From: Microcaldota archaeon | Lineage (GTDB): Archaea > Micrarchaeota > Micrarchaeia > Micrarchaeales > Micrarchaeaceae | Direction of reading: 5' to 3' | DNA: 5,203 nucleotides | Assembly: GCA_021812025.1 (NCBI GenBank) | Contig: JAKAPD010000050.1 | Coordinates: forward strand, 1-5,203 | Shown: positions 1-4,942 of the stretch, in pieces | Numbering within the stretch: position 1 is the first letter of the stretch | Layout: every line of letters begins with the position of its first letter | The notes under the pieces: generated by a model | What the model saw: the letters and a program-made list of their open reading frames with translations, nothing else | Told to the model about the DNA's origin: nothing | The model's database searches: none | Program-made: the position numbers and the translations under genes

Positions 1-981
1 ATTCTCGAACAGGCTGGTCACGACCTGCACAAAACTGGCCCCATGGCCTATTCTCATATATGCGCCTGCATCTGTGGAAACGCCCCCGGAAGATACCTTC
101 ACTAAATTCTTCGGCAGCTCCGGAGTCACAGCCTTAAGCATCCTCATGCTTTTCATTTCAAGCACGCTGCCGCTTAGTCCGCCGCCAAAAGCGCCGGAAC
201 CTGGTATTGCGGAATAGTCCGTTGTGGTATTGGTCATTATTATACCGTCGATTCCAGAGCTTGCTGCGTTCTTGCAGAACTCGATCGCGAAATTCAAAGG
301 AAGATCGGGCGAGATCTTAATTAGCACCGGCTTGCCTGTTTCCTGCTTTACCGACCTTATCACGTCCTTCACGAACCCTAGATTGTTCTGCTGTTCCCTG
401 AGCCCGGCGGTATTGGGCGACGAGACGTTTATCGCAAGGTAATCGCACGTATTGCCGAACAATCTTGCCAGAAGCCTATAGTCGTTTATAATCGCGTCTT
501 CGCCTTTTGACATCGTCTCCTTATTCGGGCCTATGCTCACCCCTATAATTATATTACCGGGATAGACCATGTTGACGCGTTCGAATGCCGCTTTTCCGCC
601 GTCATTGTTGAAGCCCATCCTGTTTTGGAAGCTGCGTAACCCCTCGTGCCTTCTCATCCTTGGCCTGGGGTTGCCCTCCTGCGGCTTTGGCGTAAAGGTG
701 CCAACTTCTATGCCGTTAAGGCCCAGGGCCGAAGCGAATCCTATCAGCGTGGCTCTCTTGTCGACGCCCGCGCCCATAAGCACGGCGCCGTCCAGCTGCC
801 TGCCAAGCACCCTTTGGCGAAGTATGTCATCGTCAACATGGAAATGGTGCTCCATCGCCCGCCTAAGACCGGGGAATCCGAGTAACCCGTTCATGGACAG
901 CGTGGCAAGCTTGTGCGCACGCTCCGGGTCTTCTATAGAATACAACAATGGCTTGGCCAATCTATCGTAAAGAGCCTGCAA
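1..981 (-). CDS. pyrD: Dihydroorotate dehydrogenase, class 2 (quinone-linked), 3' end outside window
   Basis: The gene encodes the FMN enzyme that oxidises dihydroorotate to orotate, the fourth step of pyrimidine synthesis. I read 327 residues before the window edge; class 2 enzymes are about 340, so only the last 15-30 residues are missing. Seen in the translation: an N-terminal class 2 segment with SIEDPERAHKL (residues 15-25), the FMN-binding GAGVDK (70-75), GNPRPRMRRHEGL (103-115) and NRMGFNNDG (120-128), and NVSSPNTAGLRE (185-196), in which S188 matches the catalytic serine typical of class 2 (class 1 has cysteine). Further on lie TNTTTDYS, GGGLSGS and SSGGVS, the phosphate-binding part of the barrel. 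In the family, the N-terminal helices dock on the membrane and admit quinone. The start chosen is TTG at 981, the only common start codon between the in-frame TAA upstream and the conserved region, about 11 nt below the predicted transcription start. The ATG at 1013 is in another frame that closes after 26 codons. The gene has its own promoter although it follows the deaminase on the same strand. Confidence 0.93.
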   Translation of the reverse strand, partial: MQALYDRLAKPLLYSIEDPERAHKLATLSMNGLLGFPGLRRAMEHHFHVDDDILRQRVLGRQLDGAVLMGAGVDKRATLIGFASALGLNGIEVGTFTPKPQEGNPRPRMRRHEGLRSFQNRMGFNNDGGKAAFERVNMVYPGNIIIGVSIGPNKETMSKGEDAIINDYRLLARLFGNTCDYLAINVSSPNTAGLREQQNNLGFVKDVIRSVKQETGKPVLIKISPDLPLNFAIEFCKNAASSGIDGIIMTNTTTDYSAIPGSGAFGGGLSGSVLEMKSMRMLKAVTPELPKNLVKVSSGGVSTDAGAYMRIGHGASFVQVVTSLFEN

Positions 982-1010
982 GAGACCACTGACTTCTCCC
1001 TGAGTTGGTC

Positions 1011-1024
1011 CATATATTTATAGA
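1011..1024 (-). promoter_or_regulatory. TATA box of pyrD
   Basis: On the minus strand the element reads CTATAAATATATG, with the core TATAAATA at 1022-1015. It begins just after the tandem TAA TAA stops of the deaminase gene. Archaeal transcription starts about 25 nt below the box centre, which predicts a start near 992 and a leader of about 11 nt before the TTG at 981. The same eight-base core precedes the 16S gene and the 2052 gene. Confidence 0.7.
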
Positions 1025-1027
1025 TTA

Positions 1028-1507
1028 TTATTCCCGGTATTCAAAAGAGAGCGTGTTATACTCAGTTGTACCATAGGCGCAAATGCCGTCTTCATGCATC
1101 AGCACGAACTCCGAGATGCCAACATCTAAGGCCATCTTGCTGCATATCGTGCAGTACGGCCTTCCGGAGAACTCCTTCCTGTTGTTTCTGCCAAGCCTTG
1201 CGAAATAAAGCGTGGATCCCTTAACTTTATCTGGGTGTTTTGACACAGCATCTATTATGGCGCGCTGCTCGGCGTGCACGCAGCATGTCTTGTCAGATTT
1301 AAAATCTTTCGGGAGATAGTCCTTTTCGCAGACATCTTTCCCTTCATCCCCCGGCGGCGAATTATAGCCGGCGCCGATCATAACGCCATCTGCGATTATC
1401 ACGGCTCCGCATTTTGATCTCAGGCATTTCGAACCGCGGGCTATCTCTGCAGCTGTATTTATGGCATCGAACGCCTCTTTTTCCCCGGTTCCGGAAAGGT
1501 ATCTCAT
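1028..1507 (-). CDS. Deoxycytidylate (dCMP) deaminase family protein
   Basis: This 159-residue protein belongs to the zinc-dependent cytidine/deoxycytidylate deaminase fold. The active-site signature is complete: HAEQ with H78 (zinc ligand) and E80 (proton shuttle), then RPYCTIC with C119 and C122 as the other zinc ligands. Upstream lie GAVIIADGVMIGAGYNSPPG (residues 34-53); the GYNxPP motif is typical of dCMP deaminases (ComEB type) and contacts the nucleotide. Extra cysteines at 60, 75 and 76 could form the second structural zinc site found in this family. The expected reaction is dCMP to dUMP, feeding thymidylate synthesis, in the cytoplasm. The ATG at 1507 overlaps the TAA of the upstream gene (TAATG), so translation is probably coupled; a GAGG element sits 5 nt before the ATG. 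The gene ends with two consecutive TAA codons. Related deaminases can act on other cytosine substrates, so the exact substrate is inferred; no gene symbol is given for that reason. Confidence 0.85.
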   Translation of the reverse strand: MRYLSGTGEKEAFDAINTAAEIARGSKCLRSKCGAVIIADGVMIGAGYNSPPGDEGKDVCEKDYLPKDFKSDKTCCVHAEQRAIIDAVSKHPDKVKGSTLYFARLGRNNRKEFSGRPYCTICSKMALDVGISEFVLMHEDGICAYGTTEYNTLSFEYRE

Positions 1508-1992
1508 TAAATCCTCGCACTGAATTTCTTGATGAAATCAATAAATGCCTTTTCGCTTATCAAATATTTTTTGCTCCCCGCAACTTTTGTACGGAAGCCA
1601 AGCTTCTCCAGCATTATGTCATCCCTGGTATCGAGATCCTTGAGATAGAGCCCCTTTGCATCCTTGCCGCCCTTGCAGTCGTATATTCCTGCAAAGTAAT
1701 TCGCGGAATAGTCGTTCTTGTACTTGAAAAGGTTCTCCCTTCTATCTAAAGCCTTGTCAAATAGCTTCTTAAGCTTGGAGTTGAAGAAGAACGCCTTTGT
1801 CCTTTTGCTGTGCTCCTCTACGAGAAGCTTCTTCGGGTCCGCATCCAGTTCTTCAATGGCTATCCTTGCGAATCTGGCAAGGAGGTCGATGCTGTTTGTC
1901 TCTACCCCTATGTCGGTCCTGCTCCCGCAGGCGTATAGGCCAAGCACGTAGCTTATATCCGGCGTAAGCTGAAGTTTCTTCGACATGCGCAC
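1507..1992 (-). CDS. Degenerate LAGLIDADG-fold protein, probably non-cleaving
   Basis: This protein of 161 residues carries two LAGLIDADG-like helices about 84 residues apart: YVLGLYACGS (15-24) and YFAGIYDCKG (99-108). Two motifs in one chain indicate a single-chain pseudo-dimer, the architecture of monomeric homing endonucleases. In active enzymes the eighth position of the motif is an acidic residue that binds the catalytic metal. Here it aligns with G23 in the first motif and K107 in the second, so both are lost. DNA cleavage is therefore unlikely; a nucleic-acid-binding or regulatory role is more plausible, as for other domesticated members of this fold. The gene is the first of a two-gene operon and its stop overlaps the start of the deaminase gene. 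Start choice: GTG at 1992 sits right at the transcription start predicted from the TATA element around 2020; ATG at 1986 (residue 3) is an equally possible start. Free-standing, with no sign of an intein or intron host gene around it. The family call rests on the motifs alone. Confidence 0.62.
   Translation of the reverse strand: MRMSKKLQLTPDISYVLGLYACGSRTDIGVETNSIDLLARFARIAIEELDADPKKLLVEEHSKRTKAFFFNSKLKKLFDKALDRRENLFKYKNDYSANYFAGIYDCKGGKDAKGLYLKDLDTRDDIMLEKLGFRTKVAGSKKYLISEKAFIDFIKKFSARI
1511..1516 (-). promoter_or_regulatory. Ribosome binding site of the deaminase gene, inside the upstream gene
   Basis: The minus strand reads GAGGAT here, 3 to 5 nt before the ATG at 1507. It lies within the last codons of the upstream LAGLIDADG gene, as expected for an internal operon gene that cannot be leaderless. 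It pairs only weakly with this organism's own 16S tail (CACCUUA), so coupling through the overlapping stop codon may matter more. Confidence 0.45.
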
Positions 1993-2010
1993 CGATATGT
2001 AATCCCCCTA

Positions 2011-2028
2011 AAAAGCTATAAATATTTC
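2011..2028. promoter_or_regulatory. Shared divergent TATA element
   Basis: The plus strand reads AAAAGCTATAAATATTTC, with the core TATAAATA at 2017-2024. About 26 nt downstream of the core centre gives a plus-strand start near 2046, just ahead of the ATG at 2052. Read on the minus strand the same bases give TATTTATA, and 25 nt in that direction is about 1994, just ahead of the GTG at 1992. No second AT-rich box is visible in the 59-bp gap, so one element may serve both genes. The plus orientation is the better match; bidirectional use is inferred. Confidence 0.6.
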
Positions 2029-2051
2029 AAATGCGGAGCTATTTTGGTTTG

Positions 2052-2783
2052 ATGCCCAAGAACAAGGCAAAGTGCATGCTTGACTCTACGAACGTCAACG
2101 TCAACATAAGGCGCGACACAACCGCAATAGCAACGATTTTTGCGCTCGATGACTTCGGGTCTTCCACTCTTTCAGAGGAATATCTCAAAAAAGTTATCGT
2201 GGCCACGGGCAAGCTTGTTGATTCTGGAATAGATATGCCATCGGTAAGCAGCGCTTTCACCCCAGAGGTTCTGGAAAAACAGAGCATGCTCATTATTGAC
2301 ACGAGCTCCTGTTTAAAAAAGCGCAGATGTTTTACAATAACCGGGAATGGAATGATGCTCGCAAGGGCGCTTTTATCCGAAGGCTCAAATTCCGAAGAGG
2401 AGAGCGAAATGATCCGCGACATAAAGGATTCCGTAAAAAGGGCACTTGAAAAAACACGCAACGCCGAAATCAACGAGCTTTTCCAAACTATTGACGCAGG
2501 ACCGAATTACCACAGAGTCGAAATGCTTCTAATGATCAGGCACCTGAGGCGCGCAAGCCTGGAAGAACTGTTCGGTAAAGGTGCAGCTATGCCGCTTGAG
2601 CTAGACGAACTGATAGGAAACGGTTTTGTCGTTTTCACGCAGGTGCGCGGCGTGATAAGATTCGAGCTGGCGCAAAATGCGCGAGAGTTCCTGAAAAAGT
2701 TTTCTGCAGACGAGAAACTGGTCCCAATCTATTTCAGGATGGAATCGCGTGTGAATCAAAAGTTTTCTCCAACGGTAAGATGA
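2052..2783 (+). CDS. Protein of unknown function, probable tandem winged-helix-like architecture
   Basis: I do not recognise this family. The protein of 243 residues is soluble, with no signal peptide or membrane segment. Its N-terminal half has helices at about 25-34, 41-60 and 64-82, then a basic beta-hairpin-like stretch and FTITGNGMMLARAL (94-107), which resembles the wing plus last helix of winged-helix domains. A charged helix rich in Glu/Lys/Arg (about 113-146) could be a linker or coiled coil. The C-terminal half repeats the pattern: helices at 154-167 and 182-190, then FELAQNAREFLKKF (204-217). Two such units would suit a DNA-binding regulator or a protein-interaction module, but this is read from the pattern and not from homology. 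The frame is open from an ATG at 2031, but that codon lies only 7 nt beyond the TATA core, upstream of the expected transcription start. ATG at 2052, about 5 nt below the predicted start, is preferred. The gene converges on the 16S gene, with 56 nt between its TGA and the 16S trailer stem. Confidence 0.6.
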   Translation: MPKNKAKCMLDSTNVNVNIRRDTTAIATIFALDDFGSSTLSEEYLKKVIVATGKLVDSGIDMPSVSSAFTPEVLEKQSMLIIDTSSCLKKRRCFTITGNGMMLARALLSEGSNSEEESEMIRDIKDSVKRALEKTRNAEINELFQTIDAGPNYHRVEMLLMIRHLRRASLEELFGKGAAMPLELDELIGNGFVVFTQVRGVIRFELAQNAREFLKKFSADEKLVPIYFRMESRVNQKFSPTVR

Positions 2784-2839
2784 GTCGAGGACGCCATTTC
2801 AGCATAGCGAGAAACTTTGTCCAAATCCAATTTTGAAAT

Positions 2840-2879
2840 GGATTGTAGTCTTGAGAAATAATGCGAGGAAGAAAATCTA
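2840..2879 (-). repeat. 16S processing stem, trailer arm
   Basis: This segment, 50-90 nt past the 16S 3' end, is complementary to the 16S leader at 4449-4487. In the RNA, UUCUCAAGACUACAAUCC here pairs with GGAUGUAGUCUUGAGAA in the leader with one bulged base. After an internal loop a 6-bp helix (GAGGAA/UUCCUC) follows, then a 2x2 loop and a 7-bp helix (AAAUCUA/UAGAUUU). Such stems enclose archaeal pre-16S RNA and are cut by the tRNA splicing endonuclease. The stretch 2784-2839 before it holds only an 8-bp inverted repeat (2794-2801 with 2834-2841) and no clear T-run terminator. Confidence 0.8.
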
Positions 2880-2928
2880 GTTTTAGCCCAATGCTTTGCA
2901 CACTATTCATAACTTCGTTAGAAGTTTA

Positions 2929-4412
2929 TAAGGTGATCTATCCGCAGGTTCCCCTACGGATACCTTGTTATGCCTTAGCCCTCCTCACAGAACCTTAGTT
3001 CGAATGTATCGAAGATACAGCCTCATTAAGACCCCACTTGGGTGGCTTGGCAGGCGGTGTGTGCAAGGAGCAGGGACAGATTCACCGCTCGATAGTGACA
3101 AGCGATTACTAGGGATTCCAGCTTCATGAGGGTGAGTTTCAACCCTCAATCCGAACCTAGGTTGGTTTTAGGGGATTTGCTTCTCCTCTCGGAGTTGCGT
3201 CTCATTGTGCCAGCCTTTGTATGCCGCGTGTAGCCCGGGAGATTCAGAGCATACTGACGTATCGTCGCCCTCTCCTTCCTCCTCTTTAAACAGAGGCGGT
3301 CTCAACAGAGTGCTTGATCAATCGCTTGATCAGTGGCAACTGTAAATGAAGGTCTCGCTCGTTCCCGGACTTAACCGGACAGTTCACACCACGAGCTGAC
3401 GGTCGCCATGCACTACCTCTCGGCTCGTCAGGTAAGATCTTTAGTCTGACCTTCATCCTGCCGTCGCTCCCGGTAATATTCCCGACGTTGAATTCAATTA
3501 AACCGCAGCATCCACCCCTTGTGTGCTCCCCCGCCAATTGCTTTAAGTTTCAATCTTGCGACCGTACTCCCCAGGCGGCAGACTTAACACTTTCGCTACG
3601 GTACTGCAAACGTTCAAGACATTTGCAACACCAGAGTCTGCATCATTTACTGCTAGGGCTACTCGGGTATCTGATCCGATTCGTTCTCCTAGCCTTCGCT
3701 CCTCACTGTCGGATGCGTTCTGGTAAGGCGCCTTCGCCACCGTTGGTCCTCATAGGATTACAGGATTTTACCCCTCCCCCATGAGTACCCCTTACCTCAC
3801 CCGCTCCCTAGCCTATTGGTATCTCATGCACGCATTGACGTTGAGCGCCAATATTTCACACGAGACGGAATAAGCCAGCTACGAGCGCTTTAAGCCCAAT
3901 AATCGTGGACACCACTTGTGCTGCGGGTATTACCGTGGCGGCTGCCACCCGTCTTGCCCAGCACTTATTCGCCAAGCTTGCTGTACTTGGCAAAAGGTTC
4001 ACCGAAGTGAACCACTCAGATTCCCCCCATCACGCTTACGCGCATTGTGGAGTTTGCGCGCCTGCTGCACGCCGTAGCGCTAGGGCCCTTGTCTCAGTGC
4101 CCTTCTCGGGGCTCTTGCTCTCACAGCCCCTACAGGTTATAGGTTTGGTGGGCCGTTACCCCGCCAACTGCCTGATCCGGCGCAATCCGATCGTAGAGTG
4201 GATACTCTCCAATTCGAGTCCTTTAAGCTATTGCTCCTTCCAGATGCTATAGCCTATGGCATATTATCGTCAGTTTCCCGGACGTTATCCACCTCTCTAC
4301 GGTACGTTGATTACGTGTTACTGAGCCGTACGCCGCCGTATCAAGTGATACAGCTGACTTGCATGGCTGTCGAAATCTGATAGCAGTGTCCTCCAGCAGC
4401 ATCGACTGGTGT
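2929..4412 (-). rRNA. rrs: 16S ribosomal RNA (archaeal), with altered near-universal sites
   Basis: Complete small-subunit rRNA of about 1,482 nt, the usual archaeal length, without introns. Landmarks in order along the RNA: the 5' helix and central-pseudoknot strand (near 4412-4393), GGCAGCCGCCACGGUAAUAC of the 530 loop (near 3945-3927), CAGAUACCC (near 3673), AAUUGGCGGGGGAGCAC (3539-3523), UCAGCUCGUG, CUAGUAAUCG, the decoding-site strands (3060-3044 and 2980-2970) and GGGGAACCUGCGG of helix 45. Ends were set by alignment with the archaeal start (AUUCCGGUUGAU) and end (GAUCACCUCCU). Helix 1 is CCAG/CUGG where archaea usually have CCGG/CCGG, a compensated change. In E. coli numbering other departures are G18-C917, G518, A527, C789, U967, U1404-A1497, C1406-G1495 and A1409-U1491. 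A1408, A1492, A1493, G530, A790, A1518 and A1519 are retained. The RNA tail reads GAUCACCUUA, without CCUCC. No 23S or tRNA gene follows. Exact ends are uncertain by a few bases. Confidence 0.97.
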
Positions 4413-4448
4413 CGAGTGCTGAAAGCCGCATTTAAAGCTAATTGTGCG

Positions 4449-4487
4449 TAGATTTAATTCCTCTTTGCACTTCTCAAGACTACATCC
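4449..4487 (-). repeat. 16S processing stem, leader arm
   Basis: Partner of the trailer arm at 2840-2879, lying 37-75 nt before the mature 16S 5' end. The outer helix is 17 bp with one bulge, followed inward by an internal loop, a 6-bp helix, a 2x2 loop and a 7-bp helix. Weaker pairing continues inward (UUAGC and AAUGC are found in the right order on both sides). The flanked short helix resembles, but does not exactly match, the canonical bulge-helix-bulge of two 3-nt bulges around 4 bp. Confidence 0.8.
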
Positions 4488-4504
4488 AATTCCAAGCAGG
4501 AATT
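4488..4504 (-). other. Leader hairpin at the foot of the 16S processing stem
   Basis: Perfect hairpin with the stem AATTCC/GGAATT and a 5-nt loop, immediately outside the processing arm. The trailer has a comparable local hairpin (AATCCA/TGGATT, 2824-2844) that overlaps the foot of the main stem. It may mark the limit of the stem or compete with it. Confidence 0.5.
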
Positions 4505-4603
4505 TTCATGCCCGATGCTAAGCAGCACGGGTTTCCATTCGTTCACCCCTGATGCCGAGGCACCAAGGAAACAAGAAACGGTAATCAAAGATTAGTCAGG
4601 AGA

Positions 4604-4616
4604 ATATATTTATACC
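4604..4616 (-). promoter_or_regulatory. TATA box of the 16S rRNA gene
   Basis: The minus strand reads GGTATAAATATAT, with the core TATAAATA at 4614-4607, the same core as in the two other promoters here. Start of transcription is expected near 4584. Read on the plus strand it gives TATTTATA, so weak plus-strand transcription towards 4637 is conceivable, but no gene there requires it. Confidence 0.72.
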
Positions 4617-4628
4617 TTAGCTTTCGTC

Positions 4629-4726
4629 GCAGATAGCTAGCTCAAGAGCTCCCAGGCACCGTCTGCTTCGGATTTGTAGCAGGTTCGGCTCCCGATGCTT
4701 CCTCCTGCTTCTGCTCTAGCTACTGC
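4629..4726. repeat. Inverted repeat enclosing about 75 nt, possible structured RNA
   Basis: GCAGATAGCTAG (4629-4640) is complementary to CTAGCTACTGC (4716-4726): 11 pairs with one bulged A. Inside are a smaller inverted repeat (CTGCT/AGCAG, near 4663-4682), two copies of GCTCCC and several copies of TGCTT. A folded RNA or an operator-like site is possible. No TATA box sits at the right distance on either side for a transcript that would include both arms, and no known RNA family fits. Chance cannot be excluded. Confidence 0.3.
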
Positions 4727-4811
4727 AGTACCAGGCATCTGGACTTAGTCCCAGCTCTTCGAGCATACCGTTTAGCGTCTTCTCTGCGTTCATGGGCTTT
4801 TCATAATCTAC
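4642..4811 (-). pseudogene. Possible broken ThiS/MoaD-like small protein gene
   Basis: In the minus strand one frame reads VDYEKPMNAEKTLNGMLEEL followed by GLSPDA (from 4811), which resembles the middle of ubiquitin-like sulfur carriers of the ThiS/MoaD type (xxLLEELGLxPxx). The frame is preceded directly by TAA (4812-4814) and stops at TAG (4716-4718); the longest intact ATG ORF in it has only 25 codons (4793-4716). Shifting frame near 4736 continues the family pattern with CLVLQ, then meets a TAG and goes on as LEQKQEEASGAEPATN and 9 more residues before TGA at 4642. One frameshift, one stop and a lost start are needed, so this is best read as a decayed gene, or sequence errors, or coincidence. 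No di-glycine end is present. The rest of 4621-4942 shows no other coding sign. Confidence 0.25.
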
Positions 4812-4942
4812 TTAGATACCGGTGGCGCAAACAACCCCAGTCGCATTACTGGATTCTGCACTGTTTTAGGGAATATTTCTGCCTTTCTAGAGATTTGTCG
4901 TCGTAACCAAAGGATTATCAATACGAGCGGCAAAATAAATCT

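Larger units (their letters stand above)
4413..4584 (-). other. 16S rRNA 5' leader (transcribed spacer)
   Basis: Leader of about 170 nt between the predicted transcription start (near 4584) and the mature 16S end. It has no open reading frame of note. It contains the processing arm (4449-4487), a hairpin just outside that arm (4488-4504), and a structured-looking GC-richer part at 4505-4560. The start position is inferred from the TATA box and is not seen directly. Confidence 0.65.

Noticed and set aside
224..970. Plus-strand open frames at 224-442, 569-970 and 646-885
   Set aside because: They are antisense shadows of pyrD, whose minus-strand translation matches the family throughout.
1507..1992. 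Active homing endonuclease (mobile element) interpretation
   Set aside because: Both motif acids are replaced, there is no host intron or intein around it, and the gene is embedded in an operon.
2039..2473. Minus-strand open frame of 144 codons
   Set aside because: Antisense to the 2052-2783 gene, without a TATA box upstream; the sense frame is longer and has a well-placed promoter.
3660..3690. Possible change of A790 in the 790 loop of 16S
   Set aside because: On re-reading, the RNA is GGAUCAGAUACCC: only 789 is altered (U to C) and A790 and G791 are intact.
3286..4380. Several open frames on both strands inside this interval (for example 3286-3537, 3488-3784, 3905-4252)
   Set aside because: They lie within the 16S rRNA gene, whose conserved blocks and helices explain the sequence; their translations show no protein-like conservation.
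4660..4700. T-loop-like GGTTCGGCTCC suggesting a tRNA
   Set aside because: The bases either side do not form a T stem, and no acceptor, D or anticodon stems can be drawn on either strand.
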